A DNA stretch of 27,784 bases, taken from positions 1 through 27,784 of the forward strand of contig JAABRC010000003.1 in the NCBI GenBank assembly GCA_011391115.1, in the 5' to 3' direction. Position numbers and translations under genes: made by a program. Under the pieces are notes generated by a model. The model made no database searches, had not been told where the DNA came from, and saw only the letters and a list, made by a program, of their open reading frames with translations. Source of the DNA: Candidatus Egaibacter danicus (GTDB taxonomy: Bacteria; Pseudomonadota; Gammaproteobacteria; Burkholderiales; Burkholderiaceae). Shown piece by piece: positions 16,552 to 24,413 of this stretch (positions are counted from its first letter, which is position 1; every line of letters starts with the position of its first letter).

Positions 16552-17831
16552 TTCACGTTGTTAGGCAGGAACATCACAATTTCCGGCACGAAAGTAATGA
16601 GCAGCAGCACGCTGATCATCGCCAGCATCATCCAACTCAACGGACGCAAGGTTTGCATCATCGTGATGCCGCCCACCCTGCAAGCCGCCATCAAGTCGAT
16701 GCCCACTGGCGGCGAAACCGCTCCTATGGCCATATTGATGGTCAAAAGGATGCCGAAATGCACAGGATCAATGTTGTACTTGAGAAGTATCGGCATGACG
16801 ACAGGCGCAATGATGATGATGATTGGAATCGCCTCCATGAAGGTTCCCAGCACCAGCAACACGACCGTCAAAAATAGCAGCACCGTCGTTGTGCTATCAG
16901 TCCATGCTGTGAGCAGGTTCGACAATGAAAGAGGCACCTGCTCGGCCACCAATATCCAGGCAAAGAAGCCCGATGCGCCGATCGTCACCAAAATCGATGC
17001 ACTGCCTTCACCGGTGGTTTTCAGACTTTCCCAGATCGATCGGATCGTCAGCGATCGGTACCAGAAAAGTCCAATCAGGATGGCGTAGACAATGGCACTA
17101 GATGCGGCCTCGGTGGCAGTGAAAACACCAAACCGAATGCCCCCGATGATGAGAACCGGCACCATTAACGCGGGCAGTGAATCAAAAAATGCCGCGCGCA
17201 ATTCGGGCAAGTTGAATGGCTTGCCGCCACTCCAGTTGTACTTGCGCGATTGCCAGATGGCGATGCCAATGAGCGCCACTCCTAGGAGGATGCCGGGCAC
17301 GATCCCGGCCATGAATAGCTTGCCGATGGACGTGTTGGTTGAGGTTCCGTAAATAATCAGAACGATACTCGGCGGGATGATGGTTGCAGTGGTGCCCGCG
17401 CATCCGACGAGCGCGCAACTGAAACCCTTTTCGTATCCTGCACGCGCCATGGCAGGTAGCAGCAGACTGCCGATAGCCACCACATCTGCCACGCCAGAGC
17501 CAGACAAGGCGCCAAAGAGCAGACACGACATCACCGCTACCACGGCCAGACCGCCTTTGATGTCGCCCACGATGGCCGCGCACAGTCGGACGATGCGTTG
17601 CGTAAGTCCCGCCCCATTCATTAACTGTGCTGCGAGAACGAACAAAGGAATGGCGATCAGTGTGAAACTGTCCAGTCCTGAGACGTATTGCTGAGCCGCC
17701 ACGGCCGCCGGCGCATCGCCAAAGACCGCCAGATAAGCCAGACCTGAGAGCAACATAGCGAAGACGATGGGAAGGTCCATCAACATCGCCAAGGCAAACA
17801 CACCGATCAGGAAATATGCACCATTTGACAT
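16548..17831 (-). CDS. dctM: TRAP transporter large permease (DctM)
   Basis: A 427-residue inner-membrane protein with about twelve hydrophobic segments, the ion-coupled translocation subunit of a tripartite (TRAP) importer. Family landmarks include LIAIPLFVLAAQLMNGAGLT near residue 55, GALSGSGVADVVAIGSLL, IIPPSIVLIIYG, and near the C-terminus TINMAIGAVSPPVGIDLMAA. It uses an electrochemical ion gradient, usually sodium, together with DctQ and the periplasmic DctP. It starts 3 bp after dctQ and overlaps the CitE-like gene by four bases. Confidence 0.95.
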   Translation of the reverse strand: MSNGAYFLIGVFALAMLMDLPIVFAMLLSGLAYLAVFGDAPAAVAAQQYVSGLDSFTLIAIPLFVLAAQLMNGAGLTQRIVRLCAAIVGDIKGGLAVVAVMSCLLFGALSGSGVADVVAIGSLLLPAMARAGYEKGFSCALVGCAGTTATIIPPSIVLIIYGTSTNTSIGKLFMAGIVPGILLGVALIGIAIWQSRKYNWSGGKPFNLPELRAAFFDSLPALMVPVLIIGGIRFGVFTATEAASSAIVYAILIGLFWYRSLTIRSIWESLKTTGEGSASILVTIGASGFFAWILVAEQVPLSLSNLLTAWTDSTTTVLLFLTVVLLVLGTFMEAIPIIIIIAPVVMPILLKYNIDPVHFGILLTINMAIGAVSPPVGIDLMAACRVGGITMMQTLRPLSWMMLAMISVLLLITFVPEIVMFLPNNVK

Positions 17832-17834
17832 GAC

Positions 17835-18332
17835 TTAGATCTGTATAGGTAAATCGACCTGTTTCGGAGGCCAGGGCTCGAAGAGTTGAGCTATGTGGAC
17901 GATTACTGTAAAGCCGCAAGCCACTGGCAGAGCCAGATAAACCACGCCCGCGGAAACATCGATGGCGGGAAGCATCTGGTCCATCGTCATTTGTGCCAAT
18001 TGCCAGCCAGCCCACCCCAGAACGGTCAAGCCAACCACAATGAGCACGTGGTTGATGCGGTCCATCACTTCGAGCACGCGCTGATTCTTGACAATGTACG
18101 GCAATAGACCTGCCATAAGGTGGGTGCGGTCGCGACTGCACACCACGCCACCAATGAACGTGGCCCAAACCAAGATCAGCCTGGGCAGTTCCTCGGCCCA
18201 GGAAGGTGTGTTATTGGTTACAAAGCGCTGAAACACTACAACAGTGACCAAGACCGCAAGCAATCCGCACGCCAGCGCGGCAAAGGTCTTGCTGACCCTT
18301 GCTAGCACATTGGAAATGCGTGTGAGGTTCAT
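17835..18332 (-). CDS. dctQ: TRAP transporter small permease (DctQ)
   Basis: A 165-residue membrane protein with four hydrophobic segments, the usual size and topology for the small TRAP subunit. The family signature is seen in FQRFVTNNTPSWAEELPRLILVWATFIGG, spanning the end of helix 1 and helix 2, followed by RDRTHL. Its ATG overlaps the dctP stop (ATGA at 18329-18332), and dctM follows after 3 bp. Confidence 0.93.
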   Translation of the reverse strand: MNLTRISNVLARVSKTFAALACGLLAVLVTVVVFQRFVTNNTPSWAEELPRLILVWATFIGGVVCSRDRTHLMAGLLPYIVKNQRVLEVMDRINHVLIVVGLTVLGWAGWQLAQMTMDQMLPAIDVSAGVVYLALPVACGFTVIVHIAQLFEPWPPKQVDLPIQI

Positions 18333-19318
18333 TTGGCTTCTCTGTATTTCTTGACGAGACCCATCAACTCAGGTCCGAACGTCGCCTCGTAGGTTTTCCA
18401 GACTGGGGCGATCTCGTTGGCGAACGCGGTCTTGTTGACCTCATTAACTTGCATGCCTTTCTCCTTCAACTGCCCCAGGTATTGGGCGTCGCCCTCCGAA
18501 ATCATCCGGCGTTGCTCGTCACGCCAGTGGTCGGCTGCGGCTTTGACAACCTTGCGGTCGTCGGCAGAGAATTGGTTCCAGACTGACTTGGACACGACCA
18601 GGCTGGCTGGGCTCCAAACGTGACCTGTCAGTGATAGGTACTTTTGAACCTCGAAGAACGAGGATGTGTAGATGATGGACAGCGGGTTTTCTTGCGCGTC
18701 AAACACCTTTTGTTGCAGTGCCGAGTAAAGCTCGCCAAACGCGAGCGGCGCGGGGCTGGCACCCAACAAGGTGAAAGTGTCCAGGCGCATCTTGTCGGGC
18801 GTGACGCGGATCTTCAATCCCTTGAGGTCCGCCGGCGTATTGATCGGACCGCGGTTGTTGGTGATATGGCGGTATCCGTTTTCCCACCATGACAGAATCA
18901 CTAGATTTTTTGCGGCGGCGATTTTGTCCAGCGCTTCGCCCAATTCACCGTCGTAGGCCTTATAGGCCTGGACTTGGCTGGTCCAGGTGTAGGGCAACTC
19001 AACCACACCGAATCGCGCGTCTAACGGCTGCAGAGAGCCCGACCCGATGATTGCGGCGCCCTGGCTACCTATCTGAAGGCCCTCTGCCATCGTTTTCTCG
19101 TTGCCCAACTGGCCGCTGGGGAACAGGATGAAGTTGACGCGGCCCGCGGTCTTTTCCTTGACCTCGGCGCTAAAGCCCTCGGCTGCCTTGTGCCAGCTGT
19201 GACTTGGGGCGAGCACATGGCCGAGCTTGATGTCTAGCGCGTGAGCGGCTGGGAGTGCCGTCAGCGAGAGACTGATGGCAGTAGCGAGAGAAGCGAGATT
19301 GAGTGAAGGAAATTTCAT
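18329..19318 (-). CDS. dctP: TRAP transporter periplasmic substrate-binding protein (DctP)
   Basis: A 329-residue solute-binding protein of the DctP family. A signal peptide of about 28 residues ends at AAHALD. Diagnostic segments include Arg150 in NGYRHITNN, the carboxylate-binding Arg171 in LKGLKIRV, then GASPAPLAFGELYSAL and VFDAQENPL with Asn211. The conserved Arg implies an acidic ligand, possibly a small organic acid. It is the first gene of the TRAP operon after the regulator, with a gap of 355 bp, and is coupled to dctQ by an ATGA overlap. An AAGG ribosome site lies eight bases before the ATG. Confidence 0.95.
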   Translation of the reverse strand: MKFPSLNLASLATAISLSLTALPAAHALDIKLGHVLAPSHSWHKAAEGFSAEVKEKTAGRVNFILFPSGQLGNEKTMAEGLQIGSQGAAIIGSGSLQPLDARFGVVELPYTWTSQVQAYKAYDGELGEALDKIAAAKNLVILSWWENGYRHITNNRGPINTPADLKGLKIRVTPDKMRLDTFTLLGASPAPLAFGELYSALQQKVFDAQENPLSIIYTSSFFEVQKYLSLTGHVWSPASLVVSKSVWNQFSADDRKVVKAAADHWRDEQRRMISEGDAQYLGQLKEKGMQVNEVNKTAFANEIAPVWKTYEATFGPELMGLVKKYREAK

Positions 19319-19673
19319 GGCATGAACCTTGGTTAGTAGTGAAACAAGAGGGCGGGAGAAAACGGACAGAAATTAAGTTGTTGATGGGCTGCGGCTGGAG
19401 TTTCAGGGTCCCTTCATCCGCATTGAGCCCGGGTGATCCGGTAACGTGATGCAGCGACCCCAACCCAGTAATGACCAGCGCTCCGCCGAAGATTTTGAGT
19501 AGCCAAAAAATGTTCGAAAAAAATGTACCGAACATAGGGGAAACGGTTGTCGTACTGAAAGTGGGTTCTTCGGGCAGCGTGTTCAGTCATTGCAATTTCC
19601 TTGAGAGCATCATGTGAAACATGTTGATTGCGGGCATTTCACTTGGATTAACAAAAGGCGAGGCTGAGGCCTG
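19319..19673. other. Intergenic stretch between dctP and the operon 2 regulator
   Basis: This 355-bp gap holds no gene that I can support. It contains the hairpin at 19510-19535 and a small dyad CATGT-GAA-ACATG at 19611-19623. It probably carries a separate dctP promoter, but I could not pick a convincing one by eye. Confidence 0.5.
19510..19535 (-). terminator. Possible weak terminator after the operon 2 regulator
   Basis: On the minus strand, ATGTTCG and CGAACAT form a 7-bp stem around a 12-base loop, followed at once by TTTTTT. This is the layout of a Rho-independent terminator, although the stem is AT-rich and the loop long. It lies about 140 bp after the regulator's stop and would separate its transcript from dctP. 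It could instead be an operator. Confidence 0.4.
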
Positions 19674-20540
19674 TCAAGGCTTGCGCACTGAGGCTCGCTC
19701 GGCAGACAACCCCATTCGGCGCAACTGAGGATTGATGGCATGAATACGACGCCCAGCCCGAAAAAGTTGGATAGCAGCGGGTTTCGGTGATTCACCAGGG
19801 TCCGGCAAGCTGTCTTCAAAATCTTCACGCAAGCGGGCCATGATGGCCAACAGATGGGCGTACATCGCGTGTCGCGCTCGAATTGGATCACGATCTAGGA
19901 TGGCGGAGGCAATGCGGTCGTGCTCATGAAGCGCCACGTCCCACACCTTGCTGTCGACGAAGTGCTTGTCGAGACATTGGTACACCGGACTGGCTTCGCT
20001 GAGGTCCCAGATGTGCATGACGACAGCTTCCAGAGCAGAGTTGCCGCATGCCGCTGCGATGGCAGCGTGAAATGCCCGGTCGAAGTGGCTGGGTGCGCCT
20101 GCCACTGACATGGCCGTCTGTGTTTCCAGAATTGTTGTTAATTGTTCGTCAGTTCCATTTTGGGCGGCGAAGGCCGCGCATTCTGGTTCGATCAGTAACC
20201 GTGTCTCCAAAAGTTCAAATGGGCCAATGTCGCTGGCATTCAGGTTGCCGGCCGTTGTGACCTGACCATCGGAGGCGGTCGCTGCAGTGTTGCCTGAATT
20301 TGTGCGCCGTGCGGTGACATAGACACCACTGCCTACGCGTACTTCGACATATCCGCTTAACTCCAGGGCAATGAGGGCTTCTCGCACTGAAGAGCGACTG
20401 ACCTGCAAAATCTCCGCCAGATCGCGCTCTGCGGGCAGCCGCTCGCCGACCGCAAATTCACCCGAACGAATCTTCTCGGTGATCTTCTCTGCAATGACGC
20501 GATACAAGCGTTTGACTGAAACGGCTTCCAGGTTAAACAT
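19674..20540 (-). CDS. GntR-family regulator, FadR subfamily with FCD ligand domain (operon 2)
   Basis: A 288-residue transcription factor: winged helix-turn-helix at about 11-76 (ERLPAERDLAEILQVSRSSV, ending GSGVYVT), a Ser/Thr/Ala-rich linker at 77-105, and an FCD domain to about 240. All four metal ligands are present: Asp154, His158, His207 and His229. The C-terminal ~45 residues are basic and extend beyond the usual end of the family. AGAGGAAG four bases before the ATG is a strong ribosome site. It lies upstream of dctPQM and the CitE-like gene on the same strand and is a paralogue of the operon 1 regulator. It probably controls the TRAP operon in response to a carboxylate. Confidence 0.92.
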   Translation of the reverse strand: MFNLEAVSVKRLYRVIAEKITEKIRSGEFAVGERLPAERDLAEILQVSRSSVREALIALELSGYVEVRVGSGVYVTARRTNSGNTAATASDGQVTTAGNLNASDIGPFELLETRLLIEPECAAFAAQNGTDEQLTTILETQTAMSVAGAPSHFDRAFHAAIAAACGNSALEAVVMHIWDLSEASPVYQCLDKHFVDSKVWDVALHEHDRIASAILDRDPIRARHAMYAHLLAIMARLREDFEDSLPDPGESPKPAAIQLFRAGRRIHAINPQLRRMGLSAERASVRKP

Positions 20541-20553
20541 TTAACTTCCTCTA

Positions 20554-20578
20554 AATTGGTTTAGTGGTCCGGCCAATT
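20554..20578. promoter_or_regulatory. FadR-type candidate operator in front of the operon 2 regulator
   Basis: AATTGG (20554-20559) and CCAATT (20573-20578) form an inverted repeat. Inside it, TGGTCCGGCCA (20565-20575) differs by one base from the E. coli FadR core TGGTCNGACCA as I recall it. It lies 14 bp before the start codon and next to the ribosome site, where binding would block transcription of the regulator's own gene. No binding data; inference from sequence and position. Confidence 0.45.
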
Positions 20579-20705
20579 CATGATAGTTTGAAATGCTGTG
20601 ACATCGACATAGGGTTTTCGCTAGTTTCATTGACATAAAAGTTCTAATGGATGATGCTGAGTGCGTTTTGTTATTTGGTTTAACGTCTAATTTTTCCGAG
20701 AATTA

Positions 20706-21437
20706 TTGGACAATAGGACTAATGGCCTGACCAATAAGCATGATTCATGCCTGATAAAATGCGCGCAAAATGCCTCATTAAATGATTTTTCCAGTGTTTT
20801 TGCCCGCTATTGGTGCGAGCGCGCACTGCGTCTGGGTTATCGCAATGTTGCCGGTGCAGGTGGGGTGATCAATGACCACGTGTTTCTGGTGAACGCCAGC
20901 CTTGGCCTTTACCCCGAGTTGCTGCAGGACAGCGAGGCTTTCAAGACACGCTTTGGCCGCAGCAGGCTGGTGGCGTTTGGTTCTGCACTGGTCACCATAA
21001 TGGGGGTGCACCGATTATTGAAGCTGCGCATCGAACGCGGCACCGACAGCCGTGACATCAGCACAAGCACTCTTTTCATTGGCAACAACCGCCTGCAGCT
21101 TGAGCAGGCTGGCCTGGCGCAGGCCAGCGCGCTGGATCAGGGTTGCCTGGCGGCGGTGATACTGCGGCCCATTGGCGTGCTGGCCATGCTCTGGCTGCTG
21201 CTGCGTGGGTCGTTTGGCACGCTTGGCGAGGCCGACACGATAGAGAGCTTTCAGTTTCATCGCATGGTTGTGCGGCCACGGTATGGCTGGGCTGGCTTGA
21301 CGGTTAAGGTGGCATTTGACGGCGAGGTGAGCTGGATGCGCACACCCCTCGAATTCAAGGTCTCAGCCATGCCGCTGTATTTGATCAAACCTGTGACCGA
21401 GGACGGCGCAACCGGACATTCCGGAGGCGACACATGA
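20706..21437 (+). pseudogene. 5'-truncated diacylglycerol kinase / lipid kinase family gene
   Basis: The open frame is 243 codons, but only the part from about 20862 onward resembles the LCB5/DAGK lipid-kinase family: GVINDHVFLVNASLGLYPEL, then FIGNNRLQLEQAGL and the C-terminal end EVSWMRTPLEFKV. The N-terminal catalytic nucleotide-binding domain with its GGDGT motif is missing. The first ~50 codons look unrelated and presumably derive from the junction sequence. The stop overlaps the ATG of the metallophosphoesterase by four bases, preserving the old operon arrangement. I call it a pseudogene. Confidence 0.7.
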
Positions 21438-22001
21438 GCGTACTGCTGCAGCTCTCCGACCCCCATTTCGGTACCGAGCAGGCACCGATGGTGAAGGCGT
21501 TGGCGGCTTTGGCACAGCAACAGCAGCCTGATCTGCTGGTGCTCTCGGGTGACATCACCCAGCGCGCAAAACGCAACCAGTTCGCTGTGGCACGGGCCTT
21601 CACCGACCGGCTGGGTGCGCCGCTACTGGCCATCCTAGGCAACCACGATATTCCCCTATTTGACCTGGGTCAGCGCCTGTTTCATCCGTACGCCCGCTAT
21701 CGCGAGGCGTTTGACAACGAGCTGGAACCAATACATGCCTCGCGTGACTTGCTGGTGCAGTGCGTCAACACCACACGCTGGTACCGCCACAAGGGTGGCA
21801 TGGAGTCTTCAGCCCAGATCGAGCGCGTGGCGATCCGGCTGCGTCGCCGAGCCCGGTCAACTGCGGGTGGTGGTGCACCAACCCATTGGCGTGCTGCGCG
21901 CCACCGAGCTACACAACCTGCTGCATGGCCACGCCCAGGCACAGCAAAGCTGGGCTGCAGCTGGCTGCGATGTGGTGTTGGGTGCTCCACCCGCTCGATG
22001 A
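21434..22001 (+). pseudogene. Frameshifted and truncated metallophosphoesterase
   Basis: The first ~135 codons encode a calcineurin-like phosphoesterase with the metal motifs LQLSDPHFG, LSGDITQ and GNHDIP. A frameshift near 21838-21850 moves the homology to the next frame, where GQLRVVVHQPIG and GHAQAQQSWAAAGCDVVLG continue the family pattern. The sequence then ends at a stop just where the final GHxH metal motif should be, so the last ligands are lost. Both the frameshift and the missing end point to decay. It was once co-translated with the lipid kinase. Confidence 0.8.
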
Positions 22002-22273
22002 CTGCTTTATGGAACTCCGTCGGCAATTCAGTGAGCATCACTTGATGGGTTCAACGGCCGGTATCGGGCTGGCATTTCGATAAACCGAAATTCGGCTATG
22101 GGCACGTCGCCGAAATCCACGAATGGCAGCTGACTGGCGTCGAACTGGCTAGCCGGTAAGCTGCCCGTTGTGAACGGCTCCAACGGGTCTCTTTCCGACT
22201 TAGGGTACCCACCCCCAATTTACAACCGAAACCATTCCATTTTGGCCTCAGCGTTTTGTAGTGGCGCGGCTGA
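22002..22273. other. Unassigned sequence between the metallophosphoesterase remnant and the resolvase
   Basis: No complete gene can be supported. One plus-strand frame from 22046 to 22159 reads as the possible tail of a lost protein (GWHFDKPKFGYGHVAEIHEW, then a stop at 22157-22159), with no start and a stop just upstream. I do not recognise it. The left arm of the recombinase-flanking inverted repeat lies at 22181-22190. Confidence 0.4.
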
Positions 22274-22861
22274 TCAAATTGGTTGCAGCACGCTATCCCG
22301 CACTCGCATAATCGTCTGGCGACTGCTGCCAAACTCCCTGGCCAGCGACGCAACCGATTCGCCATTGGTAACACGGCCTCTGACCACATCCGCTTGGAGC
22401 TTGGTCAGCCTTTGGGGTCTGCCGAGCACCTTGCCCTCAGACTTGGCACGGCTGAGCCCCGCCTGGGTCCGTTCAATCAACAGATCCCGTTCAAACTCAG
22501 CGACAGCGGCGATCACGCCCATGGTCATCTTTCCGGCAGGGCTGGTCAAGTCGACGCCACCAAGAGCAAGGCAATGAACCCTCACACCGAGGCCAGTAAG
22601 TTTTTCGACTGTGGCCCTTACATCCATTGCATTTCTGCCAAGCCGGTCCAACTTGGTCACAACCAAAACATCACCCGCTTCCAGCTTGTCCAACAGCTTC
22701 TTAAAACCCTTGCGCTCAGATGCTGCGACCGATCCCGAAATGGTTTCCACGATGGCCCGTTGTGGCTTGACATCAAAACCTGCCGCAGCGATTTCTTGAA
22801 TCTGGTTGTCGGTGGTCTGTTCCGCTGTGCTGACGCGGCAATAGGCAAAAACTCGGGTCAT
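22274..22861 (-). CDS. Serine recombinase (resolvase/invertase family)
   Basis: A 195-residue small serine recombinase. The catalytic domain has Arg9 and nucleophile Ser11 in [10 protein letters not shown], then [11 protein letters not shown] with the conserved Arg pair, and the long E helix region [27 protein letters not shown]-terminal helix-turn-helix follows ([20 protein letters not shown]). It cuts and rejoins DNA at a res or inversion site. AAGGACC upstream of the ATG at 22861 is the ribosome site. The res-like dyads at 22873-22978 sit directly upstream, as in Tn3-type resolvase genes. No transposase gene is in the window, so it may be the remaining part of a transposon or an island-maintenance recombinase. 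Confidence 0.93.
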   Translation of the reverse strand: MTRVFAYCRVSTAEQTTDNQIQEIAAAGFDVKPQRAIVETISGSVAASERKGFKKLLDKLEAGDVLVVTKLDRLGRNAMDVRATVEKLTGLGVRVHCLALGGVDLTSPAGKMTMGVIAAVAEFERDLLIERTQAGLSRAKSEGKVLGRPQRLTKLQADVVRGRVTNGESVASLAREFGSSRQTIMRVRDSVLQPI

Positions 22862-22872
22862 TTGAAAGGTCC

Positions 22873-22978
22873 TTAGTGTCCGAAAATGGTGTCCGAATAC
22901 TAAAGGGTGTTCAAAAATAAGTAAAGCTAATTTATGGACATATGTTCAAGGGGTGTCCACATACGGTCGATTTTGGAC
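22873..22978. promoter_or_regulatory. Candidate res site with repeated recombinase-binding motifs
   Basis: Site 1 (22873-22903) begins TTAGT, ends ACTAA, and holds two copies of GTGTCCGAA (22876-22884 and 22889-22897). A related GTGTTCAAA follows at 22907-22915. A second dyad, TGGACA...TGTCCA, lies at 22935-22959, and TTTTGGAC at 22971-22978. Short TGTCC-type repeats in several inverted pairs directly upstream of a resolvase gene match the multi-subsite layout of known res regions. They also overlap the gene's own promoter region, giving autoregulation. Confidence 0.6.
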
Positions 22979-22989
22979 GGCACAAGAGT

Positions 22990-23360
22990 TGAACACTGGA
23001 GCTTGTTTTTCTATTACCGTAAAAGACCCGTTGCGAACTTTCACGCTGAACAGTAGTAAGTCAACTACTGTGCGGAACCGGTGGGTCGCGGCTAGAAGTG
23101 GGGCTAAGGTCATCTCTCATGACCGGCCATCCCCGCTGAGGCCCAGTTTTTGAATTTGCCTCGCACTGATACTTAGCAGCAATCATCGAGGTTACACCAG
23201 TGAATTCAGGAATATGTAATTTCTCTTGCTTGGAGAGCTTGTGGGCACCTTTCGTCTATGGTGAAATTCCCCTAGCTGATTGAGTAAGATTTGACCGACA
23301 ATGAGCAGGGTGTAAATTTAACCAGTCTTCAGCGAATAACGCTGTCAGGAATAGCCTATC
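22990..23360. other. Non-coding stretch upstream of the defence genes
   Basis: No gene can be supported here. It is more AT-rich than its surroundings and contains the right arm of the inverted repeat (23024-23033) and the presumed promoter of the ATPase-protease operon. No tRNA or attachment-site signature was recognised. Confidence 0.5.
23291..23318 (+). promoter_or_regulatory. Candidate sigma-70 promoter for the ietAS operon
   Basis: TTGACC at 23291-23296 and TAAATT at 23313-23318 are separated by 16 bp, with TG just before the -10 hexamer, ending 42 bp ahead of the GTG start of the ATPase gene. Both hexamers deviate from consensus. Assigned by eye. Confidence 0.35.
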
Positions 23361-24413
23361 GTGGCAAGCTCGGAACAACTTAAGGCGCTCATAAAATCGC
23401 ATATCAGTCGCGACGACAGCTATTTCTATTCCGTCGCGATGCAGATGGCTGCGCATGAAGCCAAGCTGGGACACGGCAAGCTAGCGGAAGAGTTGCGCGA
23501 CATGATCGACTCCGCCAAGACCCGCCTGAGCCAAGATGCCTCGGGCAAGTTGGTGCCGATAGCCGGTTCGCTGAATAACGTTAACAAGCCGAGAGGCGAG
23601 CTGGCCAACCTGCTGACCGTAACGTACCCGGCCAATCGTTTGGGCGACATGGTATTGGACGACGTGGCGGCCAAGCAGCTTGCGCGCATCATCCAAGAGC
23701 AGCGTATGCTGGCCCGCATCAAGGAGCATGGACTGTCCCCGCGCCGCAAGCTTCTGCTGGTTGGCCCACCGGGCACCGGCAAGACCATGACGGCTTCTGC
23801 CCTGGCTGGCGAATTGAGTCTTCCCCTGTTTGCGGTACGCCTTGATTCGCTAATTACGAAATTCATGGGAGAGACAGCCGCCAAGCTGCGGCAAGTGTTT
23901 GACGCGATAGCTGATATTCGCGGCGTTTATTTCTTTGACGAATTTGATGCCATCGGTTCGCAGCGTAGTGCCGCCAACGACGTGGGTGAAATTCGGCGGG
24001 TGCTAAACAGCTTCCTGCAGATGATTGAGCATGACCAGTCAAACAGCCTCATCATCGCTGCCACCAACCATCCCGAAGTCCTGGACAACGCTTTGTTCCG
24101 GCGCTTCGATGACGTGGTGGAGTACCACCTACCGACGCCAACGCAGGCCCTGGATTTGATCCGGTCGCGTTTGGGTGGCTTTGCCCCCAAGCCCTTCAAA
24201 AAAGACGGACTGATCGAGCAGGCCGAAGGGCTGAGTTACGCGGAAATTTGTCGTGCGGTAAACGAGTCCATCAAGGACGCGATCATGCAAGACCAGACCA
24301 AAGTGCAACGAGTCGAGCTGGGGCGTGCGTTAGGGGAACGCCGTCTTATCAATATAAAGCTGACCCAAAACAACAAGCACACAGCAAACCATGTCGGAAC
24401 AAATTCAAGATAA
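23361..24413 (+). CDS. ietA: IetA-like AAA ATPase (ATPase-subtilase defence system)
   Basis: A 350-residue protein: an N-terminal helical region of about 100 residues, then a single AAA domain. Walker A is GPPGTGKT at 135-142 (Lys141), Walker B is YFFDEFDAIG with Asp193-Glu194, the sensor region is IIAATNHPE, and the Arg-finger pair is Arg247-Arg248 in LFRRFDD. The start is GTG, with AGGA ten bases upstream. It overlaps the downstream subtilisin-like protease gene by 23 bp in another frame. This AAA ATPase plus S8 protease pair matches the two-gene system named ietAS, known from Agrobacterium Ti plasmids as a stability/toxin-antitoxin-like pair and later reported as antiphage. The ATPase is presumed to regulate or feed the protease. 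Confidence 0.88.
   Translation: MASSEQLKALIKSHISRDDSYFYSVAMQMAAHEAKLGHGKLAEELRDMIDSAKTRLSQDASGKLVPIAGSLNNVNKPRGELANLLTVTYPANRLGDMVLDDVAAKQLARIIQEQRMLARIKEHGLSPRRKLLLVGPPGTGKTMTASALAGELSLPLFAVRLDSLITKFMGETAAKLRQVFDAIADIRGVYFFDEFDAIGSQRSAANDVGEIRRVLNSFLQMIEHDQSNSLIIAATNHPEVLDNALFRRFDDVVEYHLPTPTQALDLIRSRLGGFAPKPFKKDGLIEQAEGLSYAEICRAVNESIKDAIMQDQTKVQRVELGRALGERRLINIKLTQNNKHTANHVGTNSR

Larger units (their letters stand above)
22181..23033. repeat. Inverted repeats enclosing the recombinase and res region
   Basis: CAACGGGTCT at 22181-22190 and its exact reverse complement AGACCCGTTG at 23024-23033 bracket an 853-bp segment containing only the recombinase gene and its res-like site. Weaker matching continues outward (CTG..C...GTGAA.G) for about 20 bp. 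This could mark the ends of a small mobile element. The perfect core is only 10 bp, so chance is possible. Confidence 0.3.

Noticed and set aside
17182..18168. Minus-strand 328-codon frame overlapping dctM and dctQ
   Set aside because: Same strand but a different frame from dctM/dctQ, whose family motifs are clear. The product is a low-complexity Arg/His/Ser-rich chain.
19170..19535. 121-codon minus-strand frame upstream of dctP with a hydrophobic N-terminus
   Set aside because: It overlaps the dctP signal-peptide region in another frame and starts within the hairpin. The hydrophobic start is short and unsupported.
22953..23153. 66-codon plus-strand frame upstream of the defence operon
   Set aside because: It starts inside the res-like region at a GTG, shows no ribosome site or family resemblance, and looks like chance.
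22862..23360. Search for tRNA, attachment sites or CRISPR repeats near the recombinase
   Set aside because: No cloverleaf, no regularly spaced repeats and no duplicated attachment core were found by eye. Only the res-like motifs and one 10-bp inverted repeat stand out.
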